Below are positions 22,601 to 33,427 of a stretch of 64,000 nucleotides of DNA, in pieces. A program made the translations under genes and the position numbers. The number at the start of each line of letters is the position of its first letter. Positions within the stretch are counted from its first letter, which is position 1. The notes below the pieces were generated by a model, which was not told the origin of the DNA, did not search any database, and was given only the letters and a program-made list of their open reading frames with translations. The stretch lies in the NCBI GenBank assembly GCA_030272155.1, contig CP126194.1, forward strand, positions 4,951,501 to 5,015,500. The letters run 5' to 3'. This stretch comes from Tetradesmus obliquus. Lineage: Eukaryota > Chlorophyta > Chlorophyceae > Sphaeropleales > Scenedesmaceae.

Positions 22601-24747
22601 TGCGGACGCCAACACAACCACCACTGCCCCTGTCAATGCGACACAGCTCAACGCCACCACCATCCTAAACAGCATTGCTAGCCTGCTGTTCAACGCCAGC
22701 AGCACCACCAACGCAGATGCCAACGCAACTACCGCCCTCCCTGTCAACACCACCCAGCTCAACGCCACCGACATGCTCAACACAATCGCTGGCCTCATCG
22801 TCAACGCCACCAACATCACCCCTAGTGCAGCTGCAGGCGTCAATGCAGCCAGCACCGCCGCTGGCAACACGGCGCAGCTCACCGCCACGAGCATCCTGAA
22901 CAGCATTGTGGACCTGTTCCTCACTGCCATGGAAGCTTCCCCTGCTGCTCCTGTCACCACCACACAGCTCAACGCCACCAACACCTCTGGCGCCGACCTA
23001 TCCTTCAACGCCAGCAACAGTACCCCTGTTGAGGGCGTCAACACAGCCGATCTTAATGCTGTGAACAGCATTGGCAGCGAGCAGCAGGGCGACTGCAGCG
23101 GGGAGGGTGTGCCCCTGCAGGACAACACAACCTCTTCTGATGTCATGGCAACAGCAGCTCCCCTCAACGCGGCCACCCCAGCAAGCTCTGCGCCCAACAC
23201 GGTGCCTATTGCCGCAACTGTGGCTCTGCCAGCAGCAGACAACAGCACGGCTCCTGCGCTGACTCCTGCTAGTGCCGATATTCCAAATGTGCTGGTGATT
23301 GCAGCGGCACCAATCAGCAACACCGCCACCACTGTTGTCCCTGAGCAACCAGCAGCTAGCACAGCTTCTCCTGCTGTCCCAGCCACCAGCCTGCCAGCCA
23401 CCATTGTGCCAACCATTGTCCCTGTCACCAACGTATCAACCATCAACGTGCCAGCCACCAATGCGTCAACCAACAACGTGCTGGCAGCCAGTGCCCCAGC
23501 CACCAACACGCCAGCAACCAATGCCCGAGCCCACAACGTGCCTGCCGACAACGTGCCTGCCGACAACGTGCCTGCCGACAACGTGCCTGCCGACAACGTG
23601 GCCGCTGACAACGTGGCCGCTGACAACGTCTCCGCTGACAACGTATCCGCTGACAACGTATCCGCTGACAACGTATCCGCTGACAACGCGCCAACTGACA
23701 ACGTGCCGGCTGACAACGTGCCCGCTACCAATGCACCAGTCACCATCAACACGCCAACCACCAATGCGCCCGCCACCAATGCACCTGCCACCAACGTGCC
23801 AGCCACCAACGCCCCTGCCACCAACGTGCCTGCTACCAATGCACCAGCCACTAACGCGTCCGCCACCAACACACCTACCACCAATGCGCCCGCCACCAAC
23901 GCCACAGCCGCCAACACGCCCGCCACCACAGCCCCCACCACCAATGCTCCAGCCACGGACGCACCAGTCACCAACGCATCAGCAACCAACGCCACAGCAA
24001 CAAACATGCCAGCCACCAACGTGCCAGCCACCAACGTGCCAGCCACAGTTGCATCCCCCTCACCCTCCCCGTCGCTGCCATCTGCTTCTGAGCTGTTTGG
24101 CAACTCGTGGGAGAATGCAACCGTCTGTGTGGGCCCGCCAACCAAGCGCACCTCTGTACAGGTATGCATTGAGCCAAACACAGAGGACAGGCAGACCTGC
24201 TGCACACGAGATTCACAGATAGCCCGGCCCAGTGCTTGTCTTCATCTGCAGAGCTGCAGCAAACACAGTGCTTGTGCTACAGAGCAGTCCCTATGACATT
24301 GTGGCAAAACGCGCTGCATAGCAGCCTGGTGATATTGCTGTGAAACAATGAGTGTAAGGCAAATTGGCAGGCCTGCCCAAAGAGCATGCCAACACTTATG
24401 ATGCTGACAGATGTACAAATGTACTAACGCACTGCCCATGTCCCTGTTCTGCACACATCACCTTCTTGCAGGACCTGAACGGCCGCCTGTGGTGGGTGGT
24501 GGTGTCCGGCCAGAGCTGGGTCTCCTGCGCATACCGTGCCGCTGATGGCAGCCCCGTCTACTATGAGGGCTACCAGCAGGTGCAGTATGACGGCTCATCT
24601 TCCTGCGATGCTACACCCACAATGGTCAATAGCATGGCTGACTCATCAGGCCGGCTGTGGGGCTGGAAGGCAGGCGAGGGCGTCAACTGCCGCTTCCTTA
24701 AGGCAGACGGCATCCCGGTGATGAAAGCTGAGGTGTACCTTGCCTAA
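19651..24747 (+). CDS. Gene A: secreted WGW-module protein, 1165 residues
   Basis: Seven exons: 19651-19747, 20159-20697, 20866-20970, 21233-21646, 21786-21854, 22164-24161, 24472-24747; 3498 nt, all phases match. Exon 1 codes a signal peptide (MARGLRQVTTLLLLSAAVTC...SVNA). Five copies of a Cys-pair module follow. Two lie in exon 2 (APAC...RLWGWENNAPCAFK; APPC...RLWGWENGASCAFK), one fills exon 3, and two are in the last exon (RLWWVV...SCAYRAADGSPVYY; RLWGWKAGEGVNCRF). Exon 4 has a different Trp-rich patch (GGFFGGNWGRFF). Exon 6 (666 codons) holds five 37-40-residue repeats with TQLNAT...LFNAS, full of N-glycosylation sequons, then pentapeptide arrays (PADNV, PATNA). Ser/Pro and Asn/Ala-rich spacers with signal peptide suggest a cell-wall or matrix glycoprotein. 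I know no named family for the module. Gene B is its inverted paralogue. Confidence 0.85.
22500..23080 (+). repeat. In-frame repeats of 111-120 bp in gene A (TQLNAT...LFNAS units)
   Basis: Five diverged copies begin near 22510, 22622, 22739, 22862 and 22955. Each codes a short Thr/Asn lead, a hydrophobic ILNxIAxLLFNAS-type stretch and an Asn-Ala-Thr tail with N-glycosylation sequons. The later copies decay. Confidence 0.75.
23530..24050 (+). repeat. In-frame 15-bp minisatellite coding PADNV and PATNA pentapeptides
   Basis: From about 23537 to 23730 the unit GACAACGTGCCTGCC and variants repeat some 13 times, with sub-blocks that share the same third bases (CCTGCC, GCCGCT, TCCGCT), showing stepwise expansion. 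From about 23730 to 24050 a related unit (ACCAAYGCRCCWGCC type) repeats about 20 times. Confidence 0.9.
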
Positions 24748-27173
24748 TCGTGGTGGAAGAGAGAAGAAGTTATGGGCTTGATGCATACGTTAGTGACTGA
24801 TCTAGTGTGTTTGTGCCATCCCCTGCATTCTCTGTACCTGTTCTAGGTCCCTGTCCTGTTCAGTGCGAGGTGCGCAGCACCATTGATTCTGCTGTGTACG
24901 CTGTACTGGCCCTAGCGCTGCCATAGTTCTGTGATCTGCCCACACACCATGTAGACAACAGAAAAGCATGTTTAGCCCCGGTTATGATCACATATCTGCA
25001 TCTCTTGCATGTCCTGGCAAGTATGGCTGCAATGCATCACTAGATCTGTGCATGTGCATGTGCACGTAGGGTGTTTAGCTTGAGCTACCATAGCTCTATA
25101 GTATAGCATTATAGTATGGCTCTATGTTATAGAGATGCATGAATATTTGATCGTGTGCATCTGCAGAGCAATGTTACCATGGTTTCACAGCAGATATATC
25201 AGTAAAGAGCTGCTGGATCCAGCTCTCTACTCATCGATGTGGTGTACGTCTGCAACCTCTGGATGTTGTGGTGATCTGTATTGATGGTGACAATGGTGTG
25301 ACGGGTGCTCATTCTTCTGTTTTCTCCCTGTGATCTTGCAGCGACTGCAGGGCTCACATGTAGGGTATTATTATGAGTTGAGGGTGGTCACTTGCAGGTC
25401 CTGCCACAGTGGTGTTTCACGGTCAAGCCTGTTTGTTTGCGATCCTGCTGCTGCACGAAGAGCATTAGCAAGTGCAATTCTGCACTGCCTGTAATGGTAA
25501 CAGGACACGCTCACTACACTGTAATCCAGCAACTGATCATGATGTATCTATATAGCGATGCTTCCAAGGCTGCTGCTATGCCTGCCCTATTGCGACTCTT
25601 GGGGGGTACCTCAAAAGCAGCCCTCCCTCCTGTGAAGACAGTGCGTGGCATGCAGCATTCACGTGTGCTCTGGCAAGCAAGCCACTGCACCCCTTTGGTT
25701 GCACAGCATGACTTCAGGCCGCTGAACGTTGATGCCGCGCATTCAATTCTTAGCCGTGGCACTTGCAGGTCAGGATGCGCAGTCACAGATGAGCTGTTCA
25801 CGATGCACGCAAACAGGTGTGTGCAAGCAATCCAGGGTGCAGGGCACACATACACATACACACTGCAAGGAGCGGCAAGGCACTCTCTGTCTGTGCCGCA
25901 GTCATGGCCATGCTTACACCACATGCATCAAAGGGAGGGCTCAGCTGACACCTGCAGGTGCATGCCTTGACGCGCAGCTTTACAGAATCCCTGCTGCAGC
26001 AACAGCTGTTGCATGCCGTCCTGACAGCCAGGCTGTCGCATGCTGTGCGATTTGGATTGCAGCTTCTTGTGGACTATTGTGAGGCGTCCGGGTGCTCCTG
26101 CAGGCTGGCTGGCTGGCACCTGCTGGCAGGCTGGCTGCCACCTGCTATATGCAAGGCTGCTGGTGTTGCATGTGTGCGCTGTTGCCGCAATGCTAGCACG
26201 CGCAGCAGGCGCACCTGCTGCGGCAAACAGGATCTCAAGCTTGCAGTGCTTGCAGCATGTCGACAACAGTGTTGCGAGCCTTGGCAGGATTGGTGTCATG
26301 CTGTGCCAACTGTTATCACCAATTGAGCCCTGACAAATATAACATTACAATGCTGGTACCGAAATCATTGTTCATCAATGTTGCACCTTATGGGGTGTCA
26401 GCTGTTACGAGAAGTGCCTCTGTCTTGCCAGGTGCCCAGCTGCTTTGCTGCGTGCACTGGTGTCCCGCTGCCTTTTGGGCAACGGCTGCTGTACATACTG
26501 ACCCATGCTGTGCAATAGCCAAACAATAGCATGATGGTTGTTTATGATGTTTCAAAATAGAATGCTACGGTATGCTTTGCTATCATGACCGAGCATGCTT
26601 TTGGCGCCCTCGGCATGCTGCCTGGTCACTCGTGCTGCTGCTGCAGTGTCGATTGGTTTTGCTGTTGCCCTGCAAACAGCTCGACAGCTTAAAGCATTCA
26701 TTAAGTTTTGTCCTGCGATACTCGGTGATGTATAAGCTCCAGCAGTGCTGCATAGCAATGGTGAGCCCTCGTGCCTGCCGTACATGGTTACGGACTTGTG
26801 GCGTCACCAGACAATCGCTTTGGTGCTGGGTGTTCCCAGGATTTGTGATGATAATAAGGCTTTATCGAAATTATTAGTACTTTGCTGCTCCTTGCCTTGT
26901 CTGAATTCCCGGCTGATCGTTTACCCACAGACGTGGCCAGAGCATGCAAAGCTAGTGCCGGTGTGTAGCTAAATGGATACAGATTCAGTATTTTAGTTTG
27001 TTTTATGACTCGGTGCTTGTCCTGCCAGCTATGGGCCTCGCTAGTGATGCGAGGTCCTGGTTCAAAGTGACAAGTTTGGGTCAGTCCCATCTGCTCCCAT
27101 AGTAGGTCGTGCCACCTACAATGCGTGGTTCTGACCAGGATTGTAGCACCTACAACCTCCAATGAGAGGGTTC

Positions 27174-27202
27174 TGACGGCATGCCGTCAGGGGTATAAAT
27201 AG
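27174..27202 (+). promoter_or_regulatory. Perfect 16-bp palindrome followed by a TATA box
   Basis: TGACGGCATGCCGTCA (27174-27189) is a perfect palindrome carrying two inverted TGACG half-sites of the plant bZIP type. TATAAATAG follows after five bases (27194-27202). This is the clearest core promoter in the window, yet no protein gene is visible downstream. It may drive a non-coding RNA or be the promoter of a solo LTR. Confidence 0.55.
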
Positions 27203-28030
27203 GACTGCAAGTTTTTCATTGCAGCTAGTGTCACCAGGTGCCCTCACTGTACGTGCACTCCTCACCAGCAGTGTCACACAGGCGTTGATGCCGTGTACAT
27301 CCGTGAGTTCTGAGTGCTCCTTGCTAGGTCTCTGTTTAGTTGAAGGCCCACACAGGTTCATACCGTGAGTGGTCTCGTTCTACAAGTGATCCAGCTGAGC
27401 CACAGCCACTGCTGCCCTGGCTTCCAGCACAGGTGTAATCCCATCTCACCAGTTTCTCCCAGTCCACTGACTTCGCCCTTACAGCAGTGCTTTGCTAAGC
27501 CTGCGTCTCTTTGCACATAAGTGCCTTGTTTGCCAGCCAGGCGAAGCCTGAGCGTAAGCAACAGCGATCCCACTCGACTGCTTGACACGCGTGTCGTACG
27601 TACGTCGGTCCTGTCAGCCCTCTGCACAAGCCCGCACTCCCTGCTGCTTGCTGCTCTATAGTCATTGCCTTACTTAACAGCATAACTGCGGACTCGGATA
27701 AGACAGCTTGCGCTCACAACCAGCCCACTGCCGTCCATTGCCAGTGCCTGTCCGGTTACGGCCCCTGCCTTGCCAGTCCAGTCAGCCACTGCTGCGCCTC
27801 TTCGCTCTACCAGACTGCTTTGGGTGTCGTGGTCCCTCTCAGCATTGGCACAGTCCGTGGCACGAGTGCTAGCCCAGCGCGAGTGCCTGCAGCTGCTCTG
27901 GTGCAGTCCGCTGCCGCCTTGCTCCCCCGCCTGCTCTGCCCCCTGTTCCGTTGTGTTCCCTGCAGCCTCCTGTGCTCCCACAGCCCGCAGGCACCCGCTA
28001 GGACCCCCGCCACGTCTTTTGCGTGAGGGA

Positions 28031-28046
28031 CCCCCCCCCCCCCCCC
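28031..28046. repeat. Poly-C run of 16 bases
   Basis: An uninterrupted run of C, followed by GCGCG. Length is likely to vary and to be error-prone in sequencing. Confidence 0.9.
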
Positions 28047-29337
28047 GCGCGACAACACAATCGCCCCCACGTAGTATCACGGTCAGCTGAACACTAGCGT
28101 TTCAAGCACTGTACGCCACAAGCCAACGCCTCAAACACGCATGTCCATGTTTTGGCTAAGTCCCGTACAGCACAGGGCTCAATGCATGTAGGTCCGGCGG
28201 CTGACAGGCGGGGTGCAGCCGCTTCATTAACCAGTAGCAGCCAGGTAGCTTTGTGGCAGCATCTTAAGGCTAGCGTGGCTGTGCTGCTGGCAAGGAGGCC
28301 CCCTGTGTGCCGCAGCAGCCCCCTGTTTAACGCATGCAGGTTGTGTAAGCATGTAGCTGTGTATGCTTGTGCAGGAGCGGGGGCCAGTGGTGTGCCATGC
28401 TCAAGGATGAGGCGCCTGCAATAACCACATCTGTTCCAATCAAGCCCATCACCATAGACGGCGGTGCTGTGCTGTGTACAGGGTACAACGTTGTTGCCAA
28501 TGCAGCACAGCACAGCGCTTGCCGCATCAGCTGCTAAACAACACAAGCAGACATCACGTGCACAGCTCTACTGGGCATGTGTACATTTGAGTACTCATGC
28601 GTTGGCAGAGGCATGTGAAACGAACCCCCTTTGCCTGTTACAGGAGGCAACGGCCTTGCTATGTGCTCAAGCACTTTGGAGGATGATCTGGCACCAGAGG
28701 TTACAGTGCAGCTTCAAACCAAGCACAAGAACCACAGGCCAATGCATACCACACACCGCCATTTGGAACAACAACACTCTGCCAGGCCTAGCAGACAACG
28801 CTAATGGCATGGAGCGGCCATAGCATGTTCTGTGTACTCTCTCAGGTGACATTGGGGTTACATACTTCACATGCTCGGGCATGACACCATGTTGAAAACG
28901 AATGCACCCACAGTCTGCAATCGAGCAAATCTGTAAAAGCGACTGTATGGCTATCCAGCCCTGCGCGATGCCAAGATCACTAGCAAAACCTGGAGATCAT
29001 GTAAGACATTCATGCACATGCAGAGTCATGCAGAAATTCAGTAAGGCCACACTTCGCAGTGGCATACAAGGGATGCAGAAAGGTGAGCAGATTGTAAAAG
29101 CTACAACAAGCGAATATTCGTGTGTGTGCAATGCATGAACACCTCAGTATGTATGTATGGAACTCTGTGCATCCTGTAGAGATCCAGCCCAGACTACACA
29201 GCTAAATCAATGATACTGTGCAGCGAGCAGTGAACAGGACAGCAGCTCTTGACCAATGCTGAGAATGCAGCTGCGCAAAGGATGCAGGTGACGCACGATC
29301 AATCACACGTCATGTGGGTGGCTACATACATCCCAAG

Positions 29338-32300
29338 CTAAACCATGAACACCTCAGCCTGCATCACCGGCGTGCCGTCTGCCTTCAGGAAGCGGCAATT
29401 GGCGCCATCGCCTGCCTGGCCAGCCTCCCAGCCCCACAGCCGGCCTGATGAGTCAGCCATGGCATTGGTGGTGTCGGCCAAGTGCTGGCATGCAGGAGCG
29501 AAGTCGAACAATACTTGCTGGTAGCCCTCATAGTACACAGCAGTGCCATCAGCAGCACGGTATGTGCAGGAGGACCAGGTTGAGCCTGAGGGCACCACCC
29601 ACCACAGGCGGCCGTTCAGGTCCTGCAAGGGAGGCAGGTGCCGGCAGAAGCAGAGGTGCTGTGAGTTTGATGTGTGCACCACCACGGTGTTTTGTCAACA
29701 ACAATGTACAAGATGCAGCATTGGCTGGTACTGATTGAATCTGCACATACATCTGCTGTGCAAGTATGCATGTGCTGAGCACAACATCGCATGAGCACCG
29801 TTATCTCCATCTCTGCACCAAAGCACACCTGGACAGATGTCTGCTTGGTGGGCGGCCCAACACACACTGGGGCGGTCTCCCAGGTAGGTGCAGATGACGC
29901 GGTAGGTGCAGCTGCGGGTGACGGGGAAGCTGCGGGTGACGGGGAAGCTGCAGCTGGCTCAGGTGATGCAGCAGGTGCAGGTGAAGCAGTGGTGATGTCC
30001 ACTGCTGCAGCGGGGGTGGGAGATGCACTGATGGCATCTGCAGGAGGGGTGACTGTGGCGTTGTCTGCACTGAGGACCTCTGTGGTGATGGGCTTGCCAA
30101 AAGAGTTAGTAGCACCCTTGACGCCGCCAACAATGATGTCTGGGGTAGTAGTGTGTGCGACATCAAATCCTTCATCAAGCGCAGGCACATCTGCAGCGGC
30201 AGTTGTGTTGGCTGGTGCAGCCGGGACGACGTCAGCGCTGCTGTTGTCTGCTGGGTCAGCTGCCGGAGCAGCCAGGTCGGATGCAGCACTGTTGGCTGCA
30301 GGGATGGCGTCGTTGGCTGCGCTGTTCAATGCTTCTGGGCCAGTGATGTTGCTGTTGCTGGCTGGGTCACTTGCAGGATCCTCCTCAACAGTATAGTCTT
30401 CAGCAGGAGCATTTGTTGTGGGTAGGGTGTTGGTGGTGCTGCTATCTGCCAGCCCATCTTCGGCATACTCCTCAGCTGGTACAGCTGCATTAGCTGCAAG
30501 GAGGTCAGCAGCATTGTTGCTGCCACCAGACAGGTCTGTGACCAGCAGTTGCCCGGACGGCGTGTTGAGAGCATCTGTGTTGCTGAGCATCTTGCGTGCT
30601 GCTGTACCCTGCGCACAGCAGGACAGGTGTATATGGAAAAGTCAGAACACCCAGCCTCATCTTGCACCTGCACCACAAGTCAAGCACCACACTCGGGTGT
30701 CAAGACACAGTGTGTGTGTTGGCAATGTTCAAGCCAAGCGAGACACTGGGCCTTAAACATGCACATGGCATGTCTCATCCCAGGCTGATGTAAACAGGAA
30801 CAATGAATGCTGCAGTGACACGGACCTTGAAGGCGCAGGAGGCACTGTTCTCCCAGCCCCACTTGCGGCCACGGTTGTCGGTGCCCTTGACGTTGTCAGC
30901 AGTTGCAGGTGCGGCGCAGGGCTTGGCAGCCTGCGAGAGAGCCAGGCAACGGCAGGTGAAAGGGGTAACAGATCAGCGGTGCTATGCAAAAAGCTGTGTA
31001 TGCAGTGACGGCCAGGTGCTTTCCATCTGTGGTAGCTAAAATATAGCGGAGTTTAAAGCAGACAAGCATCACAACAACAGCACAGCAGGCACCCACCTCC
31101 CACACAGCATCGCCGCCATCGCCTGGTGCCTTGAACGCGCAGGAGGCACCATTCTCCCAGCCCCACAGGCGGCCGCTGTTGTCCTTGGTGGCGCTGGTGT
31201 CTGCCTGCTTGCAGGGCGGGGCGCTGTCCCAGGCGTCGCCCTTGGAGTGGGGCGTGCTGCTGCTGTAGGTGAAGCTGCTGTTGTCATCAGCTGCAGAGCT
31301 GACCAGGTGTGAAGCATCATTGCTGGCAGACTTGATGGCAACAGCGGTGCCGCCATTGGAGGCGGTGCTGGTGGTGGTCACATCGGACTTGCCCTGGGAG
31401 TCTGACACAGACAATGCGGTGCCTCCTGTGGATGAGGCGTCAGCCTTGGCATCAGCCAGCAACTGCCGTGGTTGAGTGTCTGCACGCAAGGATGCAATAC
31501 AGGATGCAATACAGCAGCAGTAACAGCAGCCGTTGATTAACACCAGCTGCTGGTGTAGCTGGTTATCTTGCAGGCCAAAGTGAGAGGAATGCACCTTTTG
31601 AAACCCATGTAGGGCAACAGCCCTGCTGTAGCTACTACATATGATATTATATTCAACAGCCCTGGCATACAGTATGGCTGCCGTGTTTGCTTTTCAATGG
31701 GCAGGCTGACCAGCACAATTGAGAGCAAACACATACATCAGACACAACCATGCAGCTCACTGTGCTGTGCCAAAGAGCTACAGTGCAAGCTACGGGCTGA
31801 TCCGGTAGTGGCAGCTTACCATGCATGGCCTGACTGTTGAGCTGGTCCACAATGCTGAGCATCTTGCGTGATGACGTGCCCTGCACAATCAGCAAGGCAG
31901 AGCAGCAGCAACTCAAAGGCAGATAATGTGCATGCTGACAGCAGAAGACTGAAGTGGATGCACAGCCTTCCTCAACTGAGTTTCTGCAAACTTCTGCCCC
32001 AAAATCAACAATAGCGTTTGCTGCTGCACTTGTCCCCCGCGCCAACCCAACACTGGTTGCATACCCCGTATTTCAGTGTTGACCCAGCACAACACATCAT
32101 CAGATGTGCCAGCTTGAAACACACAATCAGTAAGCACACACCTTGAAGGCACAGGAAGCACCGTTCTCCCAGCCCCACTTGCGGCCATGGTTGTCGGTGC
32201 TCTTGACGTTGTCACCAGCTGCAAGCGCAGCGCAGGGATTAGCAGCCTGTGGATGGCAAGAGAACAGCAAACATTATGTCATCATGATGTTACTCAAGGT

Positions 32301-33427
32301 TGGAAATCCTGCAAGCTTTCATGTTGGCACCATGACGCTTGTTATTGGGAACATCCCAGACAAGCATCCAGCCATCAACACACCTCCCACACAGCATCGC
32401 CGCCGTCGCCAGGTGCCTTGAAAGCGCAGGAGGCGCCATTCTCCCAGCCCCACAGGCGGCCGCTGTTGTCCTTGGTGGCGCTGGTGTCTGCCTGCTTGCA
32501 GGGCGGGGCACGGTTCCAAGCATCATCGCTGCCAGTAGAAGTGCCAGCAGGGCTGCTGCCAGAGGCGGGCTTCTCCTCCTTGAAGGCGCAGGGTGCGTTG
32601 TTCTCCCAGCCCCACAGGCGCATGCTAGCGTCAAAGGTGGCAGTGCTGGAGTTCCTGCAAGCAGGGGCGCTGTCCCAGGCGTCGCCCTTGGAGTGGGGCG
32701 TGCTGCTGCTGTAGGTGAAGCTGCTGTTGCCATCAGCCGCAGAGCTGACCAGGTGTGAAGCATCATTGCTGGCAGACTTGATGGCAACAGCGGTGCCGCC
32801 ATTGGAGGCGGTGCTGGTGGTGGTCACATCGGACTTGCCCTGGGAGTCTGACACAGACAGTGCAGTGCCCCCTGTGGATGATGAGTCGGCCTTGGCATCG
32901 GCTGCCAGCCTTCGCGTATAAGTGCCTGCATCACAACAACCACAGGGCAGCCAGCATCATGAGTTTGAGTCTGACTATCGCTGCTTTTGCTGCTCATTTC
33001 TGTGTCCTGCAGGCAAACTGTGGCATCCTGCAAGCAAGCTGTTGCGTTATGAGAGCAGACTGTGCTGTCCTGCATGCAGATTGTTATGTCCTGCAAGCAA
33101 CAGCTGTGTCCTGCAGACAACTACTGTGTCCTGCAAGCACACTGCTGCATCAAGCATGAAACTGCTTCCTGCAAACAACATGCTGCTTCTTGCATGCATA
33201 CAGCTATGTATTGCAAGCCAACAGCCGGGAGAGAACCTGACGTCATGTTGACCACAAGCATGCAGGCGCTGGATGCTGAAGTTCCTGCAAGAGTATGGAT
33301 CCTCTGCTGAGGCTTGAGCAGCATACTTACCCTGTAGCGTGCGCGCGTTTCCAGGGGTTGGCAGCAGGGATGCGGTCGCCGTAAATAGTAGTAGCAGGGT
33401 GATGGCTTGGTGCCGAGGTCTTGCCAT
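29338..33427 (-). CDS. Gene B: secreted WGW-module protein, 785 residues, paralogue of A
   Basis: Eight exons: 33427-33331, 32925-32384, 32246-32142, 31880-31820, 31479-31097, 30930-30826, 30608-29829, 29622-29338; 2358 nt, phases all match. Exon 1 has the same length as in gene A (97 nt) and codes a signal peptide (MARPRHQAITLLLLFTATAS). Exon 2 is nearly identical to exon 2 of A. The exon 2-3 pair is repeated as exons 5-6, with one module missing from the second copy. Each pair is followed by a short exon starting G-T-[SA]-[SA]-R-K-M-L-S. Exon 7 is Ala/Asp/Pro-rich and ends with WETAPVCVGPPTKQTSVQ, and exon 8 holds the last two modules (RLWWVVPSG...; RLWGWEAG...NCRF), as in A. Modules total seven. 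The protein lacks the Asn-rich arrays of A. Extracellular matrix or wall function is inferred only from the signal peptide and composition. Confidence 0.85.
32995..33220 (-). repeat. Tandem 25-30-bp repeats in intron 1 of gene B
   Basis: About eight diverged units centre on TGTGTCCTGCAAGCA. Each contains an acceptor-like CTGCAG or TTGCAT element. The intron of gene A at 19748-20158 also carries several TTGCAGGA copies. The true acceptor of gene B is at 32926-32928. Confidence 0.7.

Larger units (their letters stand above)
24748..29337. other. 4.6-kb region between the 3' ends of genes A and B
   Basis: No protein gene can be supported. Both flanking genes end here, so part is 3' untranslated sequence. 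A palindrome plus TATA box at 27174-27202 and a 16-base poly-C run at 28031-28046 bracket roughly 0.9 kb of C-rich sequence that differs from its surroundings. AT-rich inverted sequence occurs near 25085-25135 (CTATAG motifs). Confidence 0.5.

Noticed and set aside
23530-24050. Regular short repeats resembling a CRISPR array
   Set aside because: The units are 15-bp in-frame coding repeats without spacers, inside a eukaryotic gene.
22340-24205. A 621-codon open frame on the minus strand
   Set aside because: It is the antisense shadow of gene A exon 6: ACC/GCC-rich repeats rarely create stops on the opposite strand. Its protein is a monotone Val/Ala/Leu repeat and the sense strand has a full exon model.
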